Positions 1-11,429 of a stretch of DNA of 64,000 nucleotides are shown here, one piece after another; within the stretch, counting starts at the first letter, position 1, and each line of letters opens with the position of its first letter. The notes beneath the pieces were generated by a model that saw nothing but the letters and a program-made list of their open reading frames with translations, was not told the DNA's origin and ran no database searches. The DNA is from Gnetum montanum. Lineage: Eukaryota > Streptophyta > Gnetopsida > Gnetales > Gnetaceae. The stretch lies in NCBI GenBank assembly GCA_015680685.1, contig MNCI01027123.1, positions 411,268 through 475,267 on the forward strand, in the 5' to 3' direction. The position numbers were made by a program, and so were the translations under genes.

Positions 1-1430
1 GGGGGATACAACACTAATCCTTAGAATCATTTACAAGCATTCCATGATGTGTGTGCCTTACAGAACATAGAGAAAAATGGAAAAAACTTAAGTTGTTCCC
101 ATGGACATTAGTTAAAAAAGCCGAAAGCTGGTACTGGTCTATAGAACCAAAATCAATTCGTAGATGGAGTACTATGTTAGAACTATTTAATGACAAGTAC
201 CAAACATAATCCCGAGTGTCTAAATTGTGAAAGCAAATCCAAGGTTGGAAACAATGAGGACATGAACCCTTGGGACTTATGTGCAAGGAAGGCTATCCAA
301 GCTTAGGTCCCATCAAGTTCAAAGACTATTGGAGCAAGTTGCTAAGGAAGAAGGTGAGCTACGGAAGAGAGAACGTGCAGAAGAGTATAACCAAGATCCT
401 TCCCTTTGGAAGAGGGAAGTAAGATTTTGTGAGGATGAAGAAGAGTCACCACTCGAAGAGATGGTAAATAGGAAAAATTTACCTATCCAAAAGATGACAT
501 CAGAATTTTTAGCAAAGGTAGACCAAATGTGGGATTTCCTAGATAATAGATTTCAAACTGTTCTTAAAATAGTAGAGGAGTCTAGAGAGTAAGGTAATGA
601 GAAAAGAAAAAATGAAAAGGCTAAACATGCACATAGCAAGGATAAGGGCAAAGTTTCCATCATTGAAGACGTTGTGGATTTGGAAACAGACAATGATAGT
701 GGATGTAAGATATGTCAATAGGACCATCCTAAGGGATGTTGCCCTATAATCTCACATCTGGAAGAGTCTAGGGTGTATGCACTCAACCCACAATTAAACA
801 AAAGGAAAACACCCCAAAGGTTATCTTATCCTCAAGATAACCCAAGGTAGTTGCACCAACCCTTAACATATTATCCTAGTGAAACTCCACCACAATCGAT
901 CGAGCAATATCAATAATGGTAGCACCCACAATCATGGGGAATGACACCACCAAGGAAATAATATCTTTACCGACAACCTAACCTATATGGATATTACATA
1001 TAGTAGCCAATCTTCCCACATGACTCTACTAGTCACATCACTCCTCAACCTCACTACCAAGCCCACGAGTATTATGGGACTCCCTCTTCTAGAGGTGATA
1101 TTTTGCAAACCTATCATTCTTCTCATATGGCCGCATCTCTTCCACTAATAGCTCCACTACCACCTGCTCCCGCGATGCAAGGTGAATTCCCTACCCAGTT
1201 GCAGCAATGTAATTCCACGAGGGTTGTTAACTCTCAACTTACTATTGGTTCTAATAACCACATGAAGAAAATACCTTTCTTTAGAACCAACAGTCCAACT
1301 AAGCCCTTGCAATCACAAGAAGCTGATTCATTAGACACCTCAGTATCAATCAAAACTTCGGAGCCCCCTTCAACCCAATCACCACACTCAATGCATACGG
1401 TCATGCTAACACATGCTGTCACCGATTGGA
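1..1430 (+). pseudogene. gag: Element A gag remnant (capsid/nucleocapsid)
   Basis: The start matches the capsid region of the gag copies in elements D and F (the ALQNIE block after a Phe-His-Asp motif near base 30-75). A charged helical stretch is open at 281-592 (LLEQVAKEEGELRKRE). Around 700-790 a Cys-rich knuckle followed by DHPKGCCP and ISHLEE corresponds to the nucleocapsid end; the same block is in elements D and F. A Pro/Gln/Tyr-rich tail follows, and a Ser/Thr/Pro-rich linker is open from 1103 to the protease. At least three frames are needed, so it is broken. Gag would have packaged the element RNA in virus-like particles. Confidence 0.75.
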
Positions 1431-1489
1431 TCAAAGCTGGCCACCTTCCCAGGAAATTCTTTGATCCTAGGAGTCCTCATATATACTTA

Positions 1490-1985
1490 CAAATTTTTGT
1501 GCAAGGCTCTTTTGGATTTAGGTTCTAGTGTCAACTTAATTTCTCAAGAAATGTACAAGGCCTAGAACCTACCTCCATTGAAAAAGAGCAACATCCATCT
1601 AGAGTTTGCTAACCAGTCCATCACTATCCCATTGGGACTTATGGAAGACATTGTTAGCATTATTTGTGGGTGGTCGCACCCAACTAACTTCCTAGTGATT
1701 CAAGTAAACAACAGTAAGGGGGACTTCCCAATCATAATGGGAAGACTATGGCTAAGCACCATTGACACATGCTTAGGAATCCATGATCTTTCTCTAGAAA
1801 TATCAAAGGAAAATACATTCAAAAAGATTGAGAAGAAGAAAGTTTCATGCATCGCATACAGTGACACAGGGTGTAATTGTGTGCAGAGGTCATGGTTTGT
1901 GCAAAATTTAGCATTGCCTACATACAATCAATGTGCACAAGTGATTAACATACAAAGATGCCTATATGCAGTAGCCACACGATAG
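1490..1985 (+). pseudogene. pol: Element A retropepsin-type protease remnant
   Basis: The active-site strand is readable just before the open stretch as ALLDLGSSVNLIS, where a working retropepsin has D-T/S-G; Leu has replaced the Thr/Ser next to the catalytic Asp. The second half is open at 1578-1985: ITIPLG, then FLVIQV, then the flap-end/helix motif FPIIMGRLWLST, which corresponds to the ILGRPWL block of plant Ty3 proteases. A stop lies between the two parts (near 1565). The protease would cut the Gag-Pol polyprotein. The same domain in element F (59540-59860) aligns along its whole length, including the ITIPLG and IIMGR blocks. Confidence 0.8.
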
Positions 1986-2334
1986 GAAAACACCTAGTGG
2001 CTAACAGCTAATCAAGAAAGCAATTCACTCATTTGCATGGAACCAAGTGAGGGTTTGACTTATACTTACATCGATAGCATAGATGCATTAGTGCAAGTTC
2101 ACCACTAACTTCCAAGTCTTAACCTTGAAAATATCAACTAGGGGAAGTTGAAAATCCCTGAGAAATTTAACCAAGAGCCCCTCAAGCTAAAACTATTGCC
2201 CACCAGTATGGAATACACATTCCTTAAAAATGAAAAACTGGTAATCATCAATGCTAAGCTTGCTCCTCAATAGAAAGAAGAACTGCTGAAGGTAATAAAT
2301 AAATGGTCGGAAGCCTTTGCTTGGTTATATCCCG

Positions 2335-3640
2335 AATAAACTGGAATAGATCCTAGGATATGCCAACATAAAATTTACACTGAGCCCTCCATGAAGCCTC
2401 GAAGACAACTACAAAGGCAATTGAACCCTAAGCTGAAGTAAGTAGTTAAGGAAGAAATTGAACAGCTTCTCAAGGCTGGATTCATATACCCCATTGCTGA
2501 TAGTGAATAGGTTAGCCCCTTAGTTATTGTGCCTAAAAAGGGAGGAAAATGGAGGGTGTGCATAGATTTCAGGCTACTAAATATGGCAACATTCAAATAT
2601 CACTTTCCATTGCCATTTGTCGACCAAGTCTTAGACACCATCGCAGGGCATTGCTATTACAGTTTTCTAGATGGATATAGTGGATATAACCAAATACAAA
2701 TAGCCCCAGAAGACCAAGCCAAGACTACGTTCACCAATCCTTGGGGAACGTTCACATACAAACATATGCCTTTTGGCTTGTGCAATGCCCCTGCAACATT
2801 TCAACAACTAGTTCTAAGCATATTCCAACAGAAAATAGGGAATGGCATGGAGGTCTTTATGGATGAATTCTCCAATTATGGAGCAAATTTTGATCAAGCC
2901 TTAGACCGGTTGGAGAAAGTGTTAAAAAGATGTGTAGAAACCAATTTGAGGCTCAACTTTCCAAGAAGGTGTAGTACTAGGGCACAAAATCTCACACATA
3001 GGGATAGAGGTAGACCCCAAGAAAATCAAAATTATCCAACGAATTACTCATCAACCAGAAACTATCAAAGATATTCAATCATTCTTTGGACATACTGGAT
3101 ACTATAGGAGATTTATTGAGAACTTTTCAAAAGTTTCCAATCCATTGGTGGAATTAATGAAAAAGGATGTACCTTTTGAGAGGACCATGGAATGTGAATT
3201 AGCTTTCCAAACTCTAAAATAGAAGCTAGTAGAAACACCCATTCTATAAGCTCCTGATTCGTCCAAACCATTCCATATCATGAATGACGTGTCCAACTAT
3301 GCTTTAGGAGCCATACTTACGTCGTTAGATGATCAAAAGCATCCTTATTACATCCACTATGCAAGTAGAAGTATTTCTAGTGCACAACTTAACTACACTA
3401 CCATAAAGAAAGAATTAATGGTTGTAGTGTTTGCACTAGAAAATTTTAGACACTATGTATTGGGATATAAAGTATATATACATATAAATCATAATGCAAT
3501 CTAGTTCCTCATGAATAAGCCAATGGTAAGCCCTCATATCATACGATGGCTTGTAATCTTACAAAAGTTCAATTTAACAATGATTGATCACAAGGGCACC
3601 CAAGAATGTAGTTGCTGATCATTTATCTCGGTTGCGATGG
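2335..3640 (+). pseudogene. pol: Element A reverse transcriptase and RNase H remnant
   Basis: RT fingers and palm are readable: EEIEQLLKAGFIYPI, VPKKGGKWRVCIDFR, FLDGYSGYNQI, then PFGLCNAPATFQ. The catalytic box is FMDEFSNYG in place of FMDDFS: the second Asp is Glu, so polymerase activity is very doubtful. A frameshift near 2960 separates this from the connection domain (GHTGYYRRFIENFSK, about 3090-3130). The first RNase H domain follows: FHIMNDVSNYALGAIL, where the catalytic Asp before the Ala-Gly turn is still visible, then YYIHYASRSIS and KKELMVVVFALENFRHY. Several stops break it (near 3220, 3249 and 3505). Copying of RNA into DNA was its role. Confidence 0.88.
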
Positions 3641-3689
3641 GACAACAAAGAGGATGAGTATCAATTTCTAATCATTTCCCTAATGAATT

Positions 3690-5015
3690 TCTCTTTACTG
3701 GTGTAGTGAATAATCAATTACCCACATAGACAAACTAGTATAGTAGCATTCTTACCTATGTCCTCACCCAAAAAACACCATAAGAGTTAAACCTTAAGAA
3801 GAAACAACAGTTTCTTCACCAAGCCAAGTACTTTATGGAGATCAATGGGCAACTTTACAAAGTATGTCCCGATGGCTTGATTCGATGGTGTGTTCCCAAT
3901 ATAGATCAACTGTGAGTTCTCTAAGATGCTTATGACGATCCTTGTGGGGGTCATTACACTAGGAGATGGGCGACCATCAAGATCCTACTTGCAGGATATT
4001 ATTGGCCTACATTATTTTGGGATGCCCATCGTTTCATCCAATCTTGTGAGCACTATCAACATGATGGGGAATGACTGCTAGAATGGAGGGTTTGCAATAA
4101 TGGATTCAACTGTTAGAACCCTTCGACATTTGGGGAATTGATTTTATGGGGCCAATTATACCAATGTCTAATGGAAGAGCTTATATTATTGTTGCCATTG
4201 ATTACCTAACAAAATGGGCTGAAGTAGCTGCTATTAAAGATTGTACATCATCTATAGCTGCATGATTTGTTCAACAACAAATCAACAGGCTTGGTGTGCT
4301 ATGTGCACTTATTTCAGACAATGGTACACACTTCACAAGTGCAACTTTTCAGAAATTAATGCAACGCTTAGGAGTTGAGCATGAATTGACTACACCATAC
4401 CACCCCCAAGTGAATAATCAAGAAGAAGTTACCAACAAGGAGATTACTAAGATATTGACAAGAACCATTAGCAAGTTTAGGCAAGATTGGAGCACTAAAC
4501 TGAACAATGCTCTTTGGGCATACCGCTCCACATGGAAACTCCCTACAGACTACTCTCCCTATGAGTTAGTGTATGGTAAATTACCAATGCTTCCCATTCA
4601 AGCTAAGCTCCGTACACTATCCACAACATGTGACCTCAACCTTGACCTTGATCTAGCACAAAAACAACAGTTAGTAACCCTTAACGTGCTAGATGAAAAC
4701 CAATTAGCTACCCTGTCATCTAATGAATTGCACAAGGCCTTCAATAAACAACGCCATGACCTAAGAATTAGGAAAGTTAAATATCAGCTAGGAGATAAGG
4801 TTCTCTACTAGAATCCCACACATGTGCCACAACGTACTAAATTTCAAACACTGTGGGAAGGACCTTATATTATTTATGAAACTTTTGCTTCATGGACCAT
4901 GAAAATATACAAACTTGAGAGCTCGAATAAGAGACTTTTGGTCAACGTGCAACAAACCAAACCTTTCCAGGAGCTTAGGATACCCAGTACACATGCTACC
5001 TCTCTTGATGGATAA
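3690..5015 (+). pseudogene. pol: Element A integrase remnant
   Basis: The zinc domain survives in part (GGHYTRRWATIKILLAGYYW, then SCEHYQ); the second Cys of the usual C-x2-C is Tyr. The catalytic core shows the first Asp in FGIDFMGPI (frame-shifted), the second in LISDNGTHF (4305-4335) and the Glu in QEEVTNKEI. Then come the usual LWAYRSTWK and SPYELVYGK blocks. The C-terminal domain is read at 4824-5015 (LWEGPYIIYETF), separated by a single stop near 4809. Element E carries the same C-terminal block at 53476-53673. It is broken by stops upstream of 4296. The family inserts the element DNA into the chromosome. Confidence 0.88.
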
Positions 5016-7005
5016 ACCTGCTCACTATTTCGGATCTCCTCCTCCCAACTTAGTCGTGGGGGAGATGGCCACCTATGCTAACCATTCTAAGCCCTTGATT
5101 CTTTTTGAATTTTTGTTTTACACATATTTTGTTTTACACATTCTTTCAACTTTTTTTATTTTTGTTTTACATCGTCATTCATGTTTTTACTATTTCTTTG
5201 TTTGCTTGATTTACTTTTATTCGTCATCTAATAAGTGCTCATGATGGTGGATTGAATTATATCATATTGATTGCTAATGTTTGGTTTTTACCTTTGAATT
5301 CTGATGCTAATATTAAGGTATGGTTCTTTTGGTAAAATAGGCAATGAATCCACGCCATCCACTCATCCATACAGCTCTATGGTCTCCTTTGGCTTGGAAC
5401 TGTAAAGTCCCCTTTTCTAAGTAAACTTGTTAATGAATTGGTGGCTGAGTATTTTTCAAACTAAGGAAAGACTCAAAGGATGAAAAGTGTATGACTTCAA
5501 GGGGATTTGATGCATTTGTGTTGGCCATTCTCTTAGGTGCTTGGATGCTTTTTCTTGGGTTTTCAACCATTCTGACATTTTTCAAATATCAAGAAGCTGA
5601 GTGAATAAAAATAAGTCTTTGCATGGTGTAGTTCTCACGCATAAACATCAAAAAAGAGAAAAAAGAGAAAAAGGTGAGAATTCAATGCACACCCCTTAGA
5701 CATAATAAAGCAATATGGGCTACAAGTGCTAGTTATGGCACTAGAAAGACATGTTACCTATGCCTGAAGGTTCCCTCTAACTAAGGACCTTTCTTGATTC
5801 TTGCTTCTCCATCTCACTCTCCTTGGGATGGTGGTCACTCTTTGTGGAAGCATTCTTGTTGCCTCAAGAGGATGGATTGGCCAAGTGTATTGAGGCAAGC
5901 TCATTGAATGTGGTTGGTTTGAGTCTGGATTTGGGATGAGTTGTACTCAGCTATCCTAACCATGAAATACACAAGGGGCTTTACACAACCTTGTTCTTGG
6001 GATTTCATTCCATTCTTTCCTCTCCATCTTTCTTTCCATTTTCCACCTCATTTCCAGTTTTATCATTAGTTTGTTTTGGGTTGATGCATTATTTTCTTTG
6101 GTGAATTCTTGTGGATAAGTTTTTAACTCTTACTTCCAAATGACATTCCTAGAGCCTACAGACTCTTTGGTTTGTGGGTTTGTCAAGGCATAAAGGGCAT
6201 GAGCCTACTTTGAGGAGGACCCACTGACATTTCTTTTTGGTGCAATTGTTAACTTCTTTCCCTTAAACATTTTCTACAATCAATCATTTCTTGTTTCATC
6301 CCCATCATTGATATCCATTTTATTGGCATTGCTATTGATATTTTTCATTTTTCTTGTTCCTCATGTTTTTCCATCTTATAGCTATTGGTGGTTCACTCTT
6401 GGTCATGGGGGCCCTAGCACAATTTTTTTTAAAATTTTTTCCATTTTACTAATTTTCTAACCCCTACACCTTGGGTAGTTGCCAGTGATAAATCTCCGAA
6501 CTAGTTTCTGCCATAACCACAACTCACCCAATGCGCTTTATATCGAGGCAAGGTATCAACTGCATTGTGGATTATCTATCCTTGCTCATTTGTGACTATG
6601 TTGTGTATGCATATGGAAATCATACAAACAATGGACTAGGCTTGGAGGAAGCACTTAGGATCGACCTGAACTAGAGCATTTATAAAAGGAGCAAGTTTGG
6701 TGGCATGGCTATGGATAAACAATGGAAGGCATAATCTTGGCATTGGCGACAACACGCTCCATCTTCTTTCTCTCTCTCTCTTTTTGTTCAAGCTACCAAA
6801 TAAAGCCTTGGATGTAATTTATGTATGAGTGTTCACCACAATGGTCATGAACACTAATGTTGTAATATGCTTATTGATCTATTCACTAGGCACGTTGAGT
6901 CTATCATCCCATTCCACCATCAATTGTCAATTAGTCAATAATCTGATACCTTCCCAATATTTTGTAAGGAACTCAAGGATAATTTTTCATTCAGTCATGG
7001 GGGTA
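5016..7005 (+). other. Element A 3' untranslated region
   Basis: No gene is supported here; the open frames are short and unconserved. It starts with the GTGGGGGAGAT tract that also follows the coding part of elements D and F. It carries the two non-coding blocks shared with D, E and F: the AGAAAGACATGTTACC block at about 5740-5771 and a GAGGAGGACCCACT block near 6211-6230. It ends with CATGGGGGTA next to the LTR, a plausible polypurine tract. Unlike E and F it shows no clear remnant of the extra ORF. Confidence 0.7.
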
Positions 7006-7990
7006 TGATGAGAGTGGTTACTCTAGTAATTATTATAATTATTAGAGTAGTTACTCTAGCAGTTACTCTAATTATTAGAGTGGTTACTCTAGCAGTTATT
7101 CTAATTATTAGAGTGGTTACTCTAGTAGTTATTCTAATTATTAGAGTGGTTACTCTAGTGATTACTTTAGCAGTTATTCTAATTATTAGAGCGTTTACTC
7201 TAATTATTAGAGTAGTTGCTCCCAAACCTAGAAATACAGTGCCCAAGCACATAGTTGAAAAAAAAAGTCTTTTAGGAGTCAAGTAGCAAAGCTCTTATAG
7301 ATTTTTTGAAAGTTAGAGTATTTTAAAAGTGCCTGCAACAAGAGGTCTAAGTGTAGATGGATCTTTATTCGAGCATTGTGTACCTGAGCACACTTTATGT
7401 ATGACAATAAAGACGAGCTCTTTCATTCATCCTTGCAGCACTTGAGATTTTTTTTCTTACGCATTTCTTTTATTTTATTTTCTTATGCATTTATTTTATT
7501 TTATGCACTTTAAATTTCTATTATTAGCATAGAAATTCATTTTCATCAATTAAGAAAATCATTAAATTACACAAGCACGACCACTTCAATCATGCGTGTA
7601 ATGCTTGGTTACCCAATAATGATTAGCGTTTGGTAATCCTAGTAGTGTTGCACTGGTTCAGGATGTGTACAGCAAGTGGGAATGGATCCTAGTGTTAGGA
7701 TTAGTTAGAACTTAGTTAATGAGTAGTTAAGTTAAATTAGTCACTTAGTTACCTCTTTCCTTCCCTACTAGCGTAGAACATAAAAACATAAAAGCTATAA
7801 AAATCATATGCCTCAAGCTTACTTAACCATACAATCGTGACATATAGGTAAGCTTGGGAAGACAATGATCAACCAACCCATCCTTGTTCCACAAGGGCAC
7901 ATAAGCACTTAGTCCTTGGAATTCATCCGAATCGTGCATGAAACACTTGTATTCGTATGGTTGAGCATAGGGATACCTCATTTCTCATCA
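7006..7990 (+). repeat. Element A 3' LTR
   Basis: Begins TGATGAGAG directly after a G-rich tract and ends TCATCA, the same inverted termini as the LTRs at 37651, 42099, 44849, 47634 and 55854. The last 100 bases (TTCGTATGGTTGAGCATAGGG and onward) align with the ends of those LTRs. Length is about 985 bp. The partner LTR is outside the window, so no target duplication can be tested. Confidence 0.8.
7011..7217 (+). repeat. 33-bp tandem repeat in the LTR U3
   Basis: About six imperfect copies of a 33-bp unit containing GTTACTCTAG and the near-palindrome TCTAATTATTAGAG. Because 33 is a multiple of three, long open frames appear on both strands (93 and 95 codons); these are repeat artefacts, not genes. 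Confidence 0.9.
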
Positions 7991-8269
7991 CTCTTCCTCC
8001 TTGAATAGGAAAGTAATCTCACCATCTTTCCCTAAATGGTTACAAGAAGATTTTACAACTAAGGCACATATAAAAAATGTTTAATGAATTATATTTTCAC
8101 ATTCCATTAGAGCAAGCTATTAGGGATGCACCTCTTTATGCTAAATACTTAAGAAAATTATGCACAAAAAGAAGAAAAGAAAAAAATTCCTAAATAAGTA
8201 TATTTGATTAACAACTTATCTTAACTCATAAAAAGTTAAGAAATTCCTAAATACTAGGATTCGGGGATT

Positions 8270-9240
8270 CCAACAATCCTAATAAGAATTACTGGGAAAA
8301 ATATTAAAAATATCCTATTAGATCTAGGTGCTATTATTAATATTATGTCACTTGAAATGGCTAAGTCACTTGACTTGGAGAATGTAAGGGAAGTTAACAT
8401 GTCAATATCTTTAGTAGATGGTTCAACTGTTAAATCCATAAGAGTGGTGAAAGATTTAATTGTGGAGGTTGAAAAGAGAAAATATCCTATTGATTTTGTT
8501 GCATTAGAGGTAAAGGATTTGGATTGTTTCCCCATCATCTTAAGTAGACCCTAGTTAGCAACAGCTGATGCAATAATTAATTATAGATCAAGATAACTCC
8601 AATTATCGTTTGCCAATGTCACCTTTATGCTTAACATATTTGATAAAGGAAAAGAAGATTGATTGAACCAAGATCTTAAAGAGGCTACACTGCTTTACAT
8701 AATATCCACATCAATAGTGACTCAAGATAAGGAAATGTTAGTATTAAATAATTTTGAATAAGGGCATTTAGACCCTTCTACAAAAGAGCAACAATATTGT
8801 TTAGACCACATTTTGAATGTGGGATCAAGGAATATGGAAGAAATAATTCAACCACCAATTAATGATTCTTTGGAACTTCATGAATTACTTAGCAATCTTA
8901 TGTAAATTTTCCTTATTAAAAATAAACCCTTAATAATAAATTCCCAACTTTCTAGTAAACAAGAAATAAGATTAATAAAGTTTTAAAATGAAAATCTAAG
9001 GAATTTTCATGAAGTTATGAAGACCTTCATCAAGGAATCTCACCAAACATATGTTAACATCACATCTATTTAGAAGATAATATTAAACTAGTTAGAATTT
9101 CCCCTAGGAGAATTAATCTAGCTCTAAAGCAAATTGTTAAAGATGAAATCTCTAAAATTTGGAAAGAAGGAATTAACATTAGCTTTATTATCTCTATGTA
9201 TGATACATTTAGAGCCCTTCTAACCACATCATTAATGTAA
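8270..9240 (+). mobile_element. Athila-like remnant: protease and possible RT start
   Basis: A protease is readable at 8280-8550: NILLDLGAIINIMS (retropepsin active-site strand with Leu in place of Thr/Ser), SISLVDGSTV, VDFVALEVKD-like strand, and IILSRP for the ILGRP block. Beyond it ATADAIIN and LNIFDKG fit the linker that follows the protease in this family. At about 9100-9180, ALKQIVKDEISKIWKEGI resembles the first helix of RT (LKEVVKKEI...), but the rest of RT is missing. No LTR could be tied to it. Truncated and full of stops. Confidence 0.65.
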
Positions 9241-9244
9241 CCTC

Positions 9245-9730
9245 ATATTCCACTTGCTTGTAAAGCTACTTGATGAGGCATGGGAATGGATGCATGGGTC
9301 TACAAGTTTTCTTCTTCTTGAATATTCTTTGAATATATAAGAAAACCATATTTTCTAGGTACTTTCCATTAAGTATAGTACTTCCCCTAGATGCATAGGT
9401 GAATATCACATTCCAGGGCTTTGTGGAGTTGATGTAATAAGCTCCTATCACATTACTTGTTCTTATCCTCATAGGCTCTCTCCAACCACAAAATCTTAGT
9501 ATTAGAATCATACCTAATTGAGATCACCATAGTTTTTGTGCCCATGTTAGGCATGCCTAGAAATATAGAAATGGCATCCATAGCATAAGATACTATGATT
9601 ACTGCAATTTTAACTATGACATCTTCCTAATTTTTGTACCAAAACTAGTATATTTTCCCAAGATATCATCCTTCATTAGTTGAAAGAGTTTACCAAAGTG
9701 GATAAGCTTGTAGCTTCTCTCATACCTCCT
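9245..9730 (-). pseudogene. Fragment of Athila extra ORF (putative plant transposon protein type)
   Basis: Read on the minus strand, this piece contains VSYAMDAISIFLGMP, then TYASRGSTILNGKY and HPFPCLIK. These match, in the same order, VSYLVEAI...LGLP, THACIALSGK and LPFPCLIRKL in the extra ORF of element E (48700-51546). It therefore belongs to another copy of that ORF, on the opposite strand to the protease remnant to its left. It lies next to the insertion point of element C, so its upstream part should be sought to the right of 27344. The order of motifs resembles the Pfam family called putative plant transposon protein (Transposase_32); that name is from memory. Confidence 0.6.
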
Positions 9731-9774
9731 ATGATGTGAACTCAATAAATGACCCAAATTTGAGTTTCATGATC

Positions 9775-9779
9775 ACCAT
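9775..9779. repeat. Target site duplication ACCAT, left copy (element C)
   Basis: ACCAT stands directly before the 5' LTR and again at 27340-27344 directly after the 3' LTR. A 5-bp duplication is the normal footprint of Ty3/gypsy integrase. Confidence 0.85.
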
Positions 9780-9987
9780 TGAAACACCATAAAAATTTTG
9801 AGGCCTTGACGGTTCTGCAAAATCTAGCGACTTAGGCGAGGAGTCGCGACAAGACGTAGCACACTACAAATGAACTTCAGGAGGCAGAACAAAACAATGG
9901 GTGCACGATGGCAAGCCTTCCACTTTGCAAGTTTTATGTGTCTCAAAATCTCAATATTTAGCATATTATGCTACATTACACAACATA

Positions 9988-10360
9988 GCGTAATGCCGCG
10001 TTACGCAGCGTAATATCAAAGACAATCCACCACAGCATCAAAGATGGCAAACATTCAAGACTCCAACAACCCAGCAACGATCTATAGCATGCTGTGCATT
10101 TCAACGGGTTTTCTTTCCTAGTTAAGGGGCCCATTATGCTATGTTACGCAGTGTGGCATAACAAAACCCCGAAAGGGATTTATCAGAAATAGAGGAAGTG
10201 CAGCGATAATACTTCAACTTTTGCGGGTTCATTATTTTACGCTAAATCATGCTATGATGCGTAATATAGTGTAATGCAGCGTAATGCAAGTAATGATAGC
10301 ATAATTCAGACGTCAGTAGCTCATACGCCACAATACGCTCTCTAGCGTATTGCAGCGTAA
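9988..10360. promoter_or_regulatory. Cluster of GCGTAA/TTACGC hexamers in U3
   Basis: Exact copies are at 9988, 10001, 10008, 10144, 10237, 10259, 10279 and 10355, in both orientations, plus many one-base variants (GTGTAA, GCATAA) that look like C-to-T decay. In random DNA less than one exact copy would be expected in this length. A role as binding sites in the element's promoter is inference. Confidence 0.55.
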
Positions 10361-10866
10361 TCAAAGGACAGTTTGTTGCCAGAGTCCACACAAGAGTAGT
10401 TTGCAACGCCTTACACAGCATAGTGTCGCAAACTTAAACGATAACATATCAAGTCAACGGCATCTTATAAGTTCAGGACATGTGTCACCTAAATTGCATT
10501 TTCCTCCTGACCCTAACCTTATAAATGCCCCAGTTGATGAAGATAAAAGGGTTGGCAAAAATTTCTCTTTCAAGGTTGGCAAGAGAGCAAAAAGAGAACC
10601 AGCGATTGTGAGAACATCGGAGGTGATTGGCAAGAACTCTTGATCAGAAACAATCGATTACCAGATATTCTTCCTTAGGTCTGACTGCCTTGCACCCAGA
10701 TTGGCTAGAACAAGGTAGATTGACCCTCGCTTGTTTTGTCTTTAGATAACTTTCTTGCTGCTGGCATGTGCTTCTTCCAAACCAAAGCCCGCTTATAATC
10801 ATTGTATCCAACATATTGTATTCATAAATTAAATCCTAGATCTTGTGGTCACACCCTTGCACTCTC

Positions 10867-10873
10867 TATAAAT
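10867..10873 (+). promoter_or_regulatory. LTR TATA box of element C
   Basis: TATAAAT in a CTC-rich context; the identical box in the 3' LTR is at 27033-27039, the same distance from the LTR start. It would direct the genomic RNA of the element, placing the start of R about 30 bases downstream. Confidence 0.6.
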
Positions 10874-11179
10874 CCGATTCCTTGTGTCCTATTTATACAG
10901 ATTTGGCAATTGCATCTAAATCATTTACATCATTTTCAATTATTTTTCGGGGTTAACAATATTACATCTCCTCATAAAGAATCATCATTTCACCATTAAA
11001 CTATTGCAAAAATTTTATTGATTAGGTAAGTCCTTGTCTAATCGACAAGACCATTTAGGGCACCTCGGATTCATTTCTTTCTCCAGCACCACCCTCGCAC
11101 AGATCCGGGGTTAGAATTGTGTACACGGACTTTTGTTCGGTATTTCCAATGACCGACATTTTCCATCGTTATAGTTTTC

Positions 11180-11198
11180 TGGCACTAGAAGGAGGGCC
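11180..11198 (+). other. Putative primer binding site of element C
   Basis: TGGCACTAGAAGGAGGGCC lies 6 bases after the 5' LTR. The TGG start pairs with the CCA end of a tRNA, as expected for a primer site. I could not assign the tRNA from memory; it is not the Asp-type site seen in elements D and F. Confidence 0.5.
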
Positions 11199-11429
11199 TT
11201 CATAGTCGATCCACATTTTACGGGTAGTCTTGTAAGCTGTCTATACCCATTGTCAATCAATGTAAACGTAATACCTCCAAGGTTGTTTACAAAATTGTGT
11301 GGTGCAGATCGGTCGCATCGACGATTCCTTTGGAATCCTACAAGATAGAAAGCCTCAATTGTTATCTTAGTTTGCCTTTATCCTTCCGATCTTTACCTTT
11401 ATCGTCACTATTTCCGAATCGCATAGAAA

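Larger units (their letters stand above)
1..7990 (+). mobile_element. Element A: Athila-like Ty3/gypsy retrotransposon, 5' end outside window
   Basis: Order gag, protease, RT, RNase H, integrase, long 3' UTR, LTR is seen in one direction, which is the Ty3/gypsy order. The FMD(D/E)FS RT motif and the long spacer between integrase and LTR point to the Athila branch of plant Ty3/gypsy. The 5' LTR and the start of gag lie before position 1. Every gene has stops and frameshifts, so this copy is dead. The LTR ends (TGATGA...TCATCA) match elements D, E and F in this window. Confidence 0.9.
9780..11173 (+). repeat. Element C 5' LTR (1394 bp)
   Basis: Begins TGAAACACC and aligns without net length change to 25946-27339. 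The last bases read TTATA where the 3' copy has TTACA, so the terminal CA has decayed to TA. The U3 part (9960-10360) is packed with GCGTAA/TTACGC hexamers. A TATA box (10867) sits at the same offset, 1087 bases, in both LTRs. Confidence 0.93.

Noticed and set aside
7005-7286. Long open frames on both strands in the 33-bp repeat
   Set aside because: Repeat length is a multiple of three; the frames are low-complexity consequences of the array.
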